A stretch of DNA of 64,000 nt, taken from the NCBI GenBank assembly GCA_944386555.1, contig CALXBN010000018.1, positions 62,001 to 126,000 on the forward strand. Reading direction: 5' to 3'. Below are positions 45,461-55,934 of the stretch, piece after piece (the first letter of the stretch is position 1; each line of letters begins with the position of its first letter). The notes beneath the pieces were generated by a model. That model was not told the DNA's origin, did not search any database, and saw nothing but the letters and a program-made list of their open reading frames with translations. This DNA is from an uncultured Ruthenibacterium sp. (GTDB lineage: Bacteria > Bacillota > Clostridia > Oscillospirales > Ruminococcaceae). Position numbers and translations under genes: made by a program.

Positions 45461-45988
45461 TCATTTCTTCGGCTGCGCGCAAGTGAAATCCGTTGGCGTC
45501 AGATCATAGCGCACAGATGTATGCAGGATACCCTGCGGGTCCTTGAATGCGTCAGGCAGCACAGCCGTGCGGCGGAAACCCAGGCGCTCGTACACATGTT
45601 GGGCGCGGTGGTTTTCCCAGTCGGTCGTCACAATGATCCTTTCGTGCCCCTGCGAGAACAGCCATCCGCACAGCATAGATAAATAGCGCGGGCCCAAGCC
45701 CTGATTCTGTGCTTCTACGCAAATCTTGATGCCGATTTCCGCTGTTCGGCTATCTCCGCGCATACATACCATTTCACCCACCGGTTTATGGTTTTGCTCC
45801 AGAATAAACCTCTGCCGCTGGCTATGCGGATCAGTGCGCAGGTCCTGCGCAATCTGTTCTGCCGTTTGCCCCGTTCCGTTGGGAAACCCGGCGTGTGCCA
45901 TCAGGCGGCCGTCATTCCACCAAGCGGCCAGCAATGGCGCGTCCGCAGCGGCCGCCTGACGAATGCATAATTCTTTTTCTACGAGCAT
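45461..45988 (-). CDS. GNAT-family acetyltransferase
   Basis: 175 residues. The N-terminal LCIRQAAAADAPLLAAWW and the acetyl-CoA-binding VEAQNQGLGPRYLSMLC followed by NHRAQHVYERLGF are typical RimJ/RimL-like GNAT features. The acceptor is unknown. GGAGAGG precedes ATG. It leads the minus-strand radA unit. Confidence 0.87.
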   Translation of the reverse strand: MLVEKELCIRQAAAADAPLLAAWWNDGRLMAHAGFPNGTGQTAEQIAQDLRTDPHSQRQRFILEQNHKPVGEMVCMRGDSRTAEIGIKICVEAQNQGLGPRYLSMLCGWLFSQGHERIIVTTDWENHRAQHVYERLGFRRTAVLPDAFKDPQGILHTSVRYDLTPTDFTCAQPKK

Positions 45989-46085
45989 GTTGGTTATCCT
46001 CTCCTGATGCGCTTTTATTAAAGTTATTTTAACACATCCTCCTGCACAATACCAGCTGCTGCCCAGCCAAAATCCAAATCAGAAC

Positions 46086-46114
46086 TTTACAAAACGGAGA
46101 ACATCTTCTATAAT
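46086..46114 (+). promoter_or_regulatory. Sigma-A promoter of ilvA
   Basis: TTTACA (46086-46091), 17-bp spacer, TATAAT (46109-46114). The leader holds a GGCAGGCC/GGCCTGCC hairpin at 46152-46173. Confidence 0.82.
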
Positions 46115-46194
46115 TGACGCAATATCATTCATCGCCGCTCAGCCGCCGCCAGGCAGGCCCTATGCGGCCTGCCGGAACTCAGGAGGGATCGTCC

Positions 46195-47394
46195 TTGCTC
46201 ACACTGGATAAAATCTACCACGCCGCCTACATTCTGCGGGACGTCGCCCGCCGCACCGATTTGATTGCCGCACCCCGGCTGGCGAGCCCGGGCCAGCTGT
46301 ACTTAAAGACTGAGAACCTGCAGCTGACGGGCAGCTTCAAGCTGCGGGGCGCCTACTACAAAATCAGCCAGCTGACCGAGGAAGAGCGCGCCAGGGGAGT
46401 TATTGCCTGCTCGGCGGGCAACCATGCCCAGGGCGTGGCCCTTGCGGCCACCCGTATGGGCATTGAAAGCGTGGTGTGCATGCCCGACGGCGCCCCCATC
46501 ATGAAGGTGGAGAGCACCAAACGTCTGGGCGCCCGGGTGGAACTGGTGAAGGGAACCTACGACGACGCCCACGACCGGGCGGTGGAGCTGCAGCGGGAAA
46601 CCGGCATGACTTTTATCCACCCCTATGACGATGAGCTGGTAATGGCCGGCCAGGGCACCATCGGCCTGGAGATATTGGACCAGCTGCCGGACGCAGAGGT
46701 AATTATTGTGCCGGTGGGCGGCGGCGGCCTGCTGGCCGGTGTGGCCATGGCCGTTAAGAACCTGCGGCCGGACATCAAACTGTACGGCGTACAGGCCGCC
46801 GGCGCCGCCAGTATGTTCAATGCTTTTCGGGATCATACTTACGAAACGCTGGACCGCGTAGATACATTTGCCGACGGCATCGCCGTGAAGACCCCCGGCG
46901 AACAGACCTTCGCCCTGATCCAGCAATATGTAGACGGCATCGTCACCGTCAGTGAAGATGAAATTGCTGCAGCAATCCTGTCTTTAATGGAGAACCAGAA
47001 GCTGGTGGCCGAAGGAGCCGGCGCCACGCCGGTGGCCGCAGCCATGTTCGGCAAACTGCCCATTGAAGGGAAAAAGGCAGTGTGCCTGATCTCCGGGGGC
47101 AACATCGACGTAAACATCCTCTCCCGGGTGATTACCCGGGGCCTGGTGATGAGCGGGCGCAAATGCAACCTGACCATCGCCCTGGAGGACAAGCCTGGCC
47201 AGCTGACCCGCGTCAGCGAGATCATCTCCGGCTGTGGGGCCAATGTGGTCAGCGTCCAGTACGATCTGGGCGACACCAACATGGCTATCACCAGCTGTTT
47301 CTTGAAGCTGGGGCTTGAGACCCGGGACACCGCACAGATTGAGGAGATCAAAGAAAAGCTGCGGGCTGAGGGCTTTCAGCCGGTGGGTGGCTGA
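46195..47394 (+). CDS. ilvA: Threonine ammonia-lyase
   Basis: Deaminates threonine to 2-oxobutyrate, the first step to isoleucine. It has 399 residues. The PLP lysine lies in LTGSFKLRGAYYK, the glycine-rich phosphate loop is VPVGGGGLLAG, and one ACT-like domain (LEDKPGQLTRVSEIISG onward) follows. The one-ACT medium form matches TdcB/TIGR01127-type enzymes. The start is TTG 46195, 7 bases after AGGAGGG; upstream ATG codons have no SD. It has no T-box, unlike ilvB. Confidence 0.95.
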   Translation: MLTLDKIYHAAYILRDVARRTDLIAAPRLASPGQLYLKTENLQLTGSFKLRGAYYKISQLTEEERARGVIACSAGNHAQGVALAATRMGIESVVCMPDGAPIMKVESTKRLGARVELVKGTYDDAHDRAVELQRETGMTFIHPYDDELVMAGQGTIGLEILDQLPDAEVIIVPVGGGGLLAGVAMAVKNLRPDIKLYGVQAAGAASMFNAFRDHTYETLDRVDTFADGIAVKTPGEQTFALIQQYVDGIVTVSEDEIAAAILSLMENQKLVAEGAGATPVAAAMFGKLPIEGKKAVCLISGGNIDVNILSRVITRGLVMSGRKCNLTIALEDKPGQLTRVSEIISGCGANVVSVQYDLGDTNMAITSCFLKLGLETRDTAQIEEIKEKLRAEGFQPVGG

Positions 47395-47424
47395 AGACGG
47401 CCCACCGCCTCCACCCAAAATACC

Positions 47425-47463
47425 AAAAGGCTCCCGCCGGCAACCAGCCCGGCGGGAGCCTTT
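47425..47463. terminator. Terminator between ilvA and the DUF815 gene
   Basis: AAAAGGCTCCCGCCGG, CAACCAGC, CCGGCGGGAGCCTTT: a 12-plus bp stem between convergent genes; it can serve both strands. Confidence 0.88.
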
Positions 47464-47492
47464 GCGCTTTTTGCAGCAGGCAGCGCCCTCTG

Positions 47493-48725
47493 TCACCCCT
47501 CCACGCCGGCGGCCACCAGCTCCACAAACTGCTTGGCCACCCGGGGGCTGCGCCCGCCGGCGCGCAGGGCAAAGGCACCGGCCTGCACCAGCAGCCGGTC
47601 GGCAGGCATCTCTACGCCGTATTGCCGGGCCAATTCCTGCACAATGCGGTCAAACAGGGCTTTGTCCGGCCGCTGGAAGGTCACCGTCAGGCCGAATCGG
47701 GCGGACAGGCTCATCAGTTCCTGGCGGGTATCCGCCTCGTGCAGGTCGTCGCCGGTGCGGTCGCTCATGCGCTCCTTTACCAGGTGCCGCCGGTTGGATG
47801 TGGCGTAAACGGCCACATTCTGGCTGCGTCCGCCCACGCTGCCCTCCAAGATGGCCTTCAGGGCGGCGAAGTTGTCGTCGTTGGCGGCAAAGCTCAAGTC
47901 GTCGATGAAAAGAATGAACTTCAGCGGGTTCTGGGCCAGCTCGTCCATCAGGGCGGGCAGCTGATACAGTTGGTTTTTCTTCACTTCGATCAGCCGCAGC
48001 CCCTGGCCGGCGTATTCATTGGCGATAGCCTTCACCGTGCTGGACTTCCCTGTCCCTGCGTCGCCGTATAGCAGCACATTGGCCGCCGGCTTGCCGGCCA
48101 GCAGCGCCTGGGTATTCTCCAGCACTTTCCGGCGTTCGCGCTCGTAGCCGGGCATCTGATCCAGCCGCTGGTTGTCCGGGCAGCGCACAGGCACCAGCGC
48201 CCCATTTTCCAATGTGAACGCCCGGTAATGGGCAAACAGGCCGTAACCGGTGCGGCTGATCTGTGCGCACCGCTGCCGATAGGCTGCAGCATAGTCCAGA
48301 GTGCTTACCTTCCAGGGTGCCGGCAGAAGCGCCGTCAGATGGTCCGCGTTCGGCAGTGTTGACAGAAGGGACGGCATTGTCAGTGCACCGGCCTGCTGCA
48401 GCAAGGAGAGTTCCCGCACCAGGCATGCCTGGGCCACTTCACCGGCGCCCCCGGCGGCGGCCTTTCTGATCCACAGGTTATCGTCTTCCAGGACCAAATC
48501 CAGCAATACCGCAGACCAGTCATCTCCCTTCTGCAGCAGGGAGAATTCAAAAGCGCCAAGCGCTTCGGCCAACGGTACAGGGGACTCTTTGTACTGCACA
48601 ATCGTCTGCAATACCGTGCGGAAGCGGGCTAAAAGAGCCTTATCCAGCAAATTGCGGAAGATGACCAGTCCGCCAAGCTGTGCGTACAGATCCCGCACGC
48701 CCGTCAATGTCAGTTGCATTGCCAT
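47493..48725 (-). CDS. DUF815-family ATPase
   Basis: 410 residues. A helical N-terminal region precedes an AAA+-like ATPase with Walker A GDAGTGKS (221-228), Walker B FILFIDDLSF and the sensor region YATSNRRHLV. DUF815 proteins are widespread ATPases of unknown function. ATG 48725 (MAMQLTLTG) is chosen for GGGGAGTGG upstream. It is monocistronic, with its own promoter at 48788. Confidence 0.9.
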   Translation of the reverse strand: MAMQLTLTGVRDLYAQLGGLVIFRNLLDKALLARFRTVLQTIVQYKESPVPLAEALGAFEFSLLQKGDDWSAVLLDLVLEDDNLWIRKAAAGGAGEVAQACLVRELSLLQQAGALTMPSLLSTLPNADHLTALLPAPWKVSTLDYAAAYRQRCAQISRTGYGLFAHYRAFTLENGALVPVRCPDNQRLDQMPGYERERRKVLENTQALLAGKPAANVLLYGDAGTGKSSTVKAIANEYAGQGLRLIEVKKNQLYQLPALMDELAQNPLKFILFIDDLSFAANDDNFAALKAILEGSVGGRSQNVAVYATSNRRHLVKERMSDRTGDDLHEADTRQELMSLSARFGLTVTFQRPDKALFDRIVQELARQYGVEMPADRLLVQAGAFALRAGGRSPRVAKQFVELVAAGVEG

Positions 48726-48787
48726 ATTCACCACTCCCCGGCTTCCCATCCGGCCCGGCTTTCCAGCCGGCCAATGTGATTTTTTCC

Positions 48788-48816
48788 AGTATACACGTTC
48801 CCCCGCGGGAATGCAA
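48788..48816 (-). promoter_or_regulatory. Sigma-A promoter of the DUF815 gene
   Basis: On the minus strand TTGCAT (48811-48816), 17-bp spacer, TATACT (48788-48793), back to back with the ilvB promoter. Confidence 0.75.
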
Positions 48817-48849
48817 GGGCGGGAAATTTACTTTTTTGTCCAAAAACAG

Positions 48850-48878
48850 TTGACAGATTGGCTTTTTTAAGATAAAAT
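48850..48878 (+). promoter_or_regulatory. Sigma-A promoter of the ilvB T-box leader
   Basis: Perfect TTGACA (48850-48855), 17-bp spacer, TAAAAT (48873-48878). Confidence 0.85.
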
Positions 48879-48899
48879 CATGAACAAATATTCTATAAC

Positions 48900-49174
48900 T
48901 GCATGGATGGGAACAAGTAGCGTACGGTTGCGGCTCACAGAGAACTGCCGGTTGGTGCAAGGCAGCGGGCGGTCCGAATGCGTGAACTCCTCCCGGAGCA
49001 GGCCCGGTGAACGCACTGTGCCAGTAGTTGGGCCCGGCCGCACCCGTTATTGTGCAGGAGTTTGTGCCCGACCGGGCACAGACGCCGTCGAGTGGGCATT
49101 TTGCCAATAAGAGTGGTACCGCAGAGCGCTGTTGCAGCCTTTGTCTCTTCTTCAGGGACAAAGGCTGCTTTTTT
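48900..49174 (+). promoter_or_regulatory. T-box leader, leucine (CUC) specifier
   Basis: Stem I starts with GATGGGAACAAGTAGCG (loop-E AGTA). The distal loop is AGAGAACTGCCGG with GGTGCAAGGCAG. The 3' loop-E GAA is followed by CTC at 48987-48989, a Leu codon. The T-box AAGAGTGGTACCGC (49109-49122) has the canonical UGGUACC bulge. Low charged tRNA-Leu would open the ilv operon. Confidence 0.93.
49134..49174 (+). terminator. Attenuator terminator of the Leu T-box
   Basis: GCAGCCTTTGTC, TCTTCTTCAGG loop, GACAAAGGCTGCTTTTTTC. It competes with the antiterminator strand GTCTCTT. Confidence 0.9.
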
Positions 49175-49242
49175 CTAAGCAGATCGGCGGTATGCTGCCT
49201 CTAAACAGGTGTGTTTGGCGTGAAAAGAAAGGAGCGAAAACG

Positions 49243-50904
49243 ATGCGCTTGACCGGATCACAGATTTTTGTCGAAGTTCTTATCGAGCAGGGCGTGGATA
49301 TCTTGTTCGGTTATCCCGGCGGAGCCGTGCTGAACTTGTACGACGAACTGTATAAAAGTTCCGACCGGATCCAGACGGTGCTGACTGCCCACGAACAGGG
49401 CGCTTCCCATGCGGCGGACGGCTATGCCCGCGCTACGGGGCGCACCGGCGTGGTGCTGGCCACCAGCGGCCCCGGTGCCACCAATTTGGTAACAGGCATT
49501 GCCACAGCTTATATGGACAGTGTGCCCATGGTAGCTTTTACCGGCAATGTAGCTACCAGTTTGATTGGCCGGGACAGTTTCCAGGAAGCCTATATCGAAG
49601 GCATTACCCTGCCCATCACCAAACACAATTATACGGTGCGCCGGGTGGAGGACCTGGCCGATACCATGCGCAGCGCGTTCCGCATCGCGCAGAGCGGGCG
49701 CAAAGGCCCGGTACTGGTGGATATTCCCAAAGATGTGACAGCCAACAGCTGTGAATTTACTCCGAAAGAGCCGGAGCTGATTCGCACGGTGACGCAGGTG
49801 AACGACGCACTGGCCCGCCAGGCAGCGGCGATGATCAATGAGGCGCAGCGCCCGCTGGTGTGCTTTGGCGGCGGTGTCCGCAGCGCGGCTGGCTGCCAGC
49901 CTCTGCGGGCACTGCTGGAAAAAGCGGATATCCCCGCGACGCACACGCTGATGGCTGCCGGCGTGCTGGATTACGGAGATCCGCGCAATTTGGGCATGTT
50001 GGGCATGCACGGCTGCTTTACGGCAAACAAGGCGATGGCCGAAGCCGATTTGGTCCTAGCGATCGGCACCCGTTTTTCCGACCGCGTCGCACTCAATCCG
50101 GAAACGTTTACCAGCGCCAAAGTGATCCAGATCGACATTGATCCCAGCGAGATGGGCAAAAATATCGCGTTGGATTTGAGCATTACCGGAGATGCCTCGT
50201 ATGTGCTGCAAGCAATCCTGCCCTATGTGGAGCCTGCACTGCATAAGGACTGGATGGCACAAATCGTCGCATGGCGGAAGATGGATTATCGTCCGATTGA
50301 CAGTGATCGGGTTCTGCGCCCTCACCAGCTCATTGACGAGCTGTGCCGCCAGGCCGGCCCGGAGGCCGTATATGTGACGGACGTGGGCCAGCATCAGCTG
50401 TGGGCAGCTCAATACCTGCACCACACCAAAAGCCGCGGATTTCTGACCAGCGGCGGCCTGGGCACCATGGGCTTTGGCTACGGCGCCGCCATCGGCGCCC
50501 AGATGGCCCTGGGGCGCCGGCAGCGTGTGATCATGCTCACCGGCGACGGCTCATTCCACATGAACCTCAACGAGGGCTGCACTGCCGTCAGCTATCAATT
50601 GCCCATCATCACGGTGATCTTCAACAACCAGGTGCTGGGTATGGTGCGTCAGTGGCAGACCAGCTTTTACGGCAAGCGCTATTCCAGCACCGATCCCCAC
50701 CGCAAGACGGATTTTGTCAAGGTGGCCGAGGGTTTCGGCGCCAAGGGATATCGGGCCGCTACCCTGGAGGAATTCCGCACTGCGCTGGCTGACGCCCTGC
50801 AGCAGGAGGGTCCCAGCTGGATCGACTGCCGCATCGATAAGGACGAACGGGTGCTGCCCATGATCCCCGGCGGCGGCGATATTCGGGATATTATAATGGA
50901 GTGA
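49243..50904 (+). CDS. ilvB: Acetolactate synthase large subunit
   Basis: 553-residue thiamine-diphosphate enzyme, first common step to valine, leucine and isoleucine. It shows the ThDP glutamate region TAHEQGASHAADGYARATG, FAD domain and the ThDP/Mg motif GDGSFHMNLNEGCT with NNQVLGMVRQW. ATG 49243 has AAAGGAG upstream; upstream in-frame codons lie in the attenuator. It starts a four-gene operon under the Leu T-box. Confidence 0.97.
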   Translation: MRLTGSQIFVEVLIEQGVDILFGYPGGAVLNLYDELYKSSDRIQTVLTAHEQGASHAADGYARATGRTGVVLATSGPGATNLVTGIATAYMDSVPMVAFTGNVATSLIGRDSFQEAYIEGITLPITKHNYTVRRVEDLADTMRSAFRIAQSGRKGPVLVDIPKDVTANSCEFTPKEPELIRTVTQVNDALARQAAAMINEAQRPLVCFGGGVRSAAGCQPLRALLEKADIPATHTLMAAGVLDYGDPRNLGMLGMHGCFTANKAMAEADLVLAIGTRFSDRVALNPETFTSAKVIQIDIDPSEMGKNIALDLSITGDASYVLQAILPYVEPALHKDWMAQIVAWRKMDYRPIDSDRVLRPHQLIDELCRQAGPEAVYVTDVGQHQLWAAQYLHHTKSRGFLTSGGLGTMGFGYGAAIGAQMALGRRQRVIMLTGDGSFHMNLNEGCTAVSYQLPIITVIFNNQVLGMVRQWQTSFYGKRYSSTDPHRKTDFVKVAEGFGAKGYRAATLEEFRTALADALQQEGPSWIDCRIDKDERVLPMIPGGGDIRDIIME

Positions 50905-50916
50905 GGAGGGAGTGCC

Positions 50917-52592
<1,676 letters not shown>

Positions 52593-52605
52593 AGAGGTGA
52601 GCAGT

Positions 52606-54264
52606 TTGCGCAGCGATAACGTAAAAAAAGGGCCTGAGCGCGCACCCAACCGCAGTTTGTTCTATGCCTTGGGCTATACCCCTGAGGAGCTGGAACGCCC
52701 TTTGATCGGCGTTGTGAGCGCCTACAGTGAGATTGTGCCCGGCCATATGGACCTGGACAAGCTTTCGGAAGCGGTGAAAGCAGGTGTGCGCATGGCCGGC
52801 GGTACGCCCATTCTGATCCCGGCGATTGGCGTGTGCGACGGCATTGCCATGGGCCACATCGGCATGAAGTATTCCCTGGCAAGCCGGGAACTGATCTGCG
52901 ACAGTGTAGAGACCATGTGCATGGCCCACCAGCTGGATGGCCTAGTACTGGTGCCCAACTGCGATAAAATCGTGCCGGGCATGCTGATGGCCGCCGTTCG
53001 CCTGGATGTGCCGGCGATTGTGTGTTCCGGTGGGCCCATGTTGGCCGGCCGCTACCAGGGGCAGGAAGTCAGCCTGTCCAAAATGTTCGAGGCCGTAGGT
53101 GCTTATAAAGCGGGTCTGATCGACGATGACCAGTTGGAGGAGTGCACCTGCAACTGCTGTCCCGGCTGCGGATCCTGTTCGGGTATGTACACCGCCAACA
53201 GTATGAACTGCCTGTGTGAAGCCATCGGCATTGCGCTGCCGGGCAACGGCACCATACCCGCCGTATATGCCAAACGGCTGCAGCTGGCCAAACGCTCCGG
53301 TATGGCCATTATGGATCTGGTGCACCGGGGTATTACCGCGCGGCAAATCGTCAACGCGCGCTCGATCCGCAATGCACTGACCTGCGACATGGCCCTGGGC
53401 TGCTCCACCAACACGGTTCTGCACCTGTTGGCTGTAGCTCATGAGGCCGGCGTCCCCATCGACCTGGCTTTGTTCAATGAGATCAGCGCCCAAACGCCCA
53501 ATCTGTGCCATTTGGCCCCGGCCGGCCCCACGCATATGCCGGACTTGTATGAAGCAGGCGGAATTCCGGCCGTTCAGGCCGAATTGGCCAAAAAGGGCCT
53601 GCTGGATCTGGATGTGCCGACGGTTACGGGCAAAACCCTGGGCGAGAATATTGCCGGCGCCCGCATCCTGAACGAAGATGCCATCCGCCCCATCGACCGC
53701 CCCTACAGCGAAAACGGCGGTTTGCAGATTTTGTGGGGGAATATTGCTCCCGATGGCTGTGTGGTCAAACGCAGTGCCGTGGCTCCGGAAATGCAGCGGC
53801 ACACCGGCCCGGCGCGGGTGTTCAATTGCGAAGAAGATGCCATTGAGGCAATTTACAACGGGTGCATCCATCCGGGGGACGTGGTGGTGATTCGCTATGA
53901 AGGGCCCAAAGGCGGCCCGGGTATGCGGGAGATGCTGAATCCGACCAGTGCGCTGGCGGGTATGCAGCTGGACACTACCGTAGCACTCATCACCGACGGG
54001 CGATTTTCCGGCGCTTCCCGCGGCGCTGCCATCGGCCATGTCAGCCCGGAGGCCGCCGCCGGCGGATCCATCGGCCTGATAGAGGAAGGAGACCAGATTG
54101 CCATTGACATTCCAGGCGCCACTGTTACGCTGTTGGTCGATGAAGCGGAACTGGCCCACCGCAAAGCTGCCTATACGGCTCCGCCGCCCAACGTGAAAAC
54201 CGGCTGGCTGGCGCGTTATGCCAGGCAGGTGGCCAGTGCAAATTTAGGCGCGGTACTGCAGTAA
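52606..54264 (+). CDS. ilvD: Dihydroxy-acid dehydratase
   Basis: 552-residue Fe-S dehydratase making the 2-keto acids of valine and isoleucine. Cluster cysteines are in [12 protein letters not shown] and [14 protein letters not shown], and the active-site lysine/serine regions include GRFSGASRG. The start is TTG 52606, giving [17 protein letters not shown] as in clostridial homologues with AGAGGTG 6 bases upstream; an in-frame GTG at 52597 lies inside that SD. The operon ends at the 54305 hairpin. Confidence 0.96.
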   Translation: MRSDNVKKGPERAPNRSLFYALGYTPEELERPLIGVVSAYSEIVPGHMDLDKLSEAVKAGVRMAGGTPILIPAIGVCDGIAMGHIGMKYSLASRELICDSVETMCMAHQLDGLVLVPNCDKIVPGMLMAAVRLDVPAIVCSGGPMLAGRYQGQEVSLSKMFEAVGAYKAGLIDDDQLEECTCNCCPGCGSCSGMYTANSMNCLCEAIGIALPGNGTIPAVYAKRLQLAKRSGMAIMDLVHRGITARQIVNARSIRNALTCDMALGCSTNTVLHLLAVAHEAGVPIDLALFNEISAQTPNLCHLAPAGPTHMPDLYEAGGIPAVQAELAKKGLLDLDVPTVTGKTLGENIAGARILNEDAIRPIDRPYSENGGLQILWGNIAPDGCVVKRSAVAPEMQRHTGPARVFNCEEDAIEAIYNGCIHPGDVVVIRYEGPKGGPGMREMLNPTSALAGMQLDTTVALITDGRFSGASRGAAIGHVSPEAAAGGSIGLIEEGDQIAIDIPGATVTLLVDEAELAHRKAAYTAPPPNVKTGWLARYARQVASANLGAVLQ

Positions 54265-54304
54265 GCTTCTCATTAAGCTAAGCTTGTGGTTGTAAAGTTA
54301 ACAC

Positions 54305-54342
54305 AAAGGAGCGCGCAGGCCATCAGGCCCGCGCGCTCCTTT
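54305..54342. terminator. Terminator between ilvD and tyrS
   Basis: AAAGGAGCGCGC, AGGCCATCAGGCCC, GCGCGCTCCTTT, between convergent genes. The T-run is short on the plus strand. Confidence 0.8.
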
Positions 54343-54381
54343 ACGGTTGCTTTGATTTGGCTTTGAACAAGGCCATACAGA

Positions 54382-55602
54382 TCAAAGGCTGATCTTGTGA
54401 TAGACCTTTTTGCCTTTTTTGACGACAATCCCTTTCTCCAGGGCCGCTGCATCCACAGCAGCGGTGGGGTCGGTTACCTTTTCTCCGTCGATGGAAATGC
54501 CGCCCTGCTGTACCAGGCGCCGGCCCTCCCCTTTGCTGGCAGCCAAGCCGGCAGCCACCAGCAGGTCCAGTACACCCGCCTGACCATTCTGCACCAGAGC
54601 CGGATCAAGGATGGTGGCGGGCATATTGGCATCGTCCGCTCCGCCGCCGAACAGCGCACGGGCCGCATTCTGTGCCTTTTGGGCTTCCGCTTCACCGTGC
54701 ACCAGGCTTGTCAGCTCATAGGCCAGGATCTCTTTTGCCCGGTTCAGCTCGCTGCCTTCCCAATGGGCCATTTCATCAATCTGCTCCAGCGGCAGGAAGG
54801 TGAGCATACGGATGCACTTGATCACATCGGCGTCATCCACATTGCGCCAATACTGGTAAAAATCGTAAGGACTGGTTTTGTTGGGGTCCAGCCACACGGC
54901 GTTGCCGGCAGTTTTCCCCATCTTGTTGCCCTGAGAGTCTGTCAGCAGCGTAATAGTCAGGCAGTGGGAATCCTTGCCCAGCTTGCGGCGGATCAGCTCG
55001 GTACCGCCCAGCATATTGCTCCACTGGTCGTTGCCGCCGCACTGCATATTGCAGCCATAGTGCTGGAACATGTGATAGAAGTCGTAACTCTGCATGATCA
55101 TATAGTTGAATTCCAGGAAGGAAAGCCCCTTCTCCATGCGCTGCTTATAGCATTCCGCCCGCAGCATATTGTTCACAGAGAAGCAGGCGCCCACTTCACG
55201 CAGCAGCTGTACATAGTTCAGATCCAGCAGCCAGTCGGCATTGTTCAGCATCAGCGCCTTGCCGTCGCCAAAATCAATAAACCGTTCCATCTGCCGCTTG
55301 AAACAGGCTGCGTTGTGGTCGATGTCCTCTTTGGTCAGCATTTTCCGCATGTCGGTGCGGCCCGATGGGTCACCGATCATGGTAGTGCCGCCGCCGATCA
55401 GTGCGATGGGCTTGTTGCCGGCGGCCTGCAGGCGTTTCATCAGCGTCAGGGCCATGAAGTGGCCGGCTGTCAGGCTGTCGGCCGTGCAGTCGAACCCGAT
55501 GTAGAACGTGGCCTTTCCGTTGTTGATCCAGTCCCGCACCGTGCCCTCGTCGGTCACCTGGGCCACCAGGCCGCGGGCAACCAGTTCGTCATACAGTTCC
55601 AT
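54382..55602 (-). CDS. tyrS: Tyrosyl-tRNA synthetase
   Basis: 406 residues. Rossmann catalytic domain, anticodon-binding helices and a C-terminal S4 domain (GRRLVQQGGISIDGEKVTD). GGNDQWSNMLGGTELIRRKLG and KMGKT (KMSKS equivalent) are intact. The HIGH motif, normally HxGH at 45-48, reads TAGH with Thr45; T40 is kept. The family normally uses His45 in activation, so this is notable. It is under the Tyr T-box. SD GGAGAAAAAAT precedes ATG. Confidence 0.96.
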   Translation of the reverse strand: MELYDELVARGLVAQVTDEGTVRDWINNGKATFYIGFDCTADSLTAGHFMALTLMKRLQAAGNKPIALIGGGTTMIGDPSGRTDMRKMLTKEDIDHNAACFKRQMERFIDFGDGKALMLNNADWLLDLNYVQLLREVGACFSVNNMLRAECYKQRMEKGLSFLEFNYMIMQSYDFYHMFQHYGCNMQCGGNDQWSNMLGGTELIRRKLGKDSHCLTITLLTDSQGNKMGKTAGNAVWLDPNKTSPYDFYQYWRNVDDADVIKCIRMLTFLPLEQIDEMAHWEGSELNRAKEILAYELTSLVHGEAEAQKAQNAARALFGGGADDANMPATILDPALVQNGQAGVLDLLVAAGLAASKGEGRRLVQQGGISIDGEKVTDPTAAVDAAALEKGIVVKKGKKVYHKISL

Positions 55603-55633
55603 ATTTTTTCTCCTTTACTCGCGGCAAAGGGTA

Positions 55634-55667
55634 CAAAAAGCCCCCTGCCAAATTCTTGGCAGAGGGC
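55634..55667 (-). terminator. Attenuator terminator of the Tyr T-box
   Basis: On the minus strand GCCCTCTGCCAA, GAA, TTGGCAGGGGGC, TTTTT. It is immediately upstream of tyrS. Confidence 0.9.
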
Positions 55668-55895
55668 GAACAATCGCGGTACCACCTCTGTTTACCGCGC
55701 CCTCACAGGCGCGGCCTCTGCGTGTCCAACAACACGTCCTGCGCGCTACCGGGCGCACCCGTCCGCACCTACTGGGCTGCAGCCGTTCAGCGGGCCGCTC
55801 CGGGATGTATTCGCCGCGCATCCTGCTCCCCTTTTCACCGGCCAGGGGTTCTCTCTGCCAGGTGCAGCGCGGGTACTGGTTCCCTTCATCGCGTT
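55634..55895 (-). promoter_or_regulatory. T-box leader, tyrosine (UAC) specifier
   Basis: On the minus strand: ATGAAGGGAACCAGTACCCG (loop-E AGTA), distal AGAGAGAACCCC with GGTGAAAAGGGG, then GAA followed by TAC (55807-55809), a Tyr codon. The T-box CAGAGGTGGTACCGCG lies at 55675-55690 with canonical bulge. It regulates tyrS by tRNA-Tyr charging. Confidence 0.94.
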
Positions 55896-55901
55896 GGTAC
55901 G

Positions 55902-55930
55902 AGTATACACGTTCCGCAGCCAAATGTCAA
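55902..55930 (-). promoter_or_regulatory. Sigma-A promoter of the tyrS T-box
   Basis: On the minus strand perfect TTGACA (55925-55930), 17-bp spacer, TATACT (55902-55907). It starts 5 bases after the recN stop. Confidence 0.88.
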
Positions 55931-55934
55931 GCAT

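Noticed and set aside
45461-45988. Antibiotic-modifying acetyltransferase
   Set aside because: Generic GNAT motifs only; no aminoglycoside-type signature and context is radA.
47493-48725. DUF815 ATPase as a partner of the ilv genes
   Set aside because: It is transcribed the other way from its own promoter and is merely sandwiched between ilvA and ilvB.
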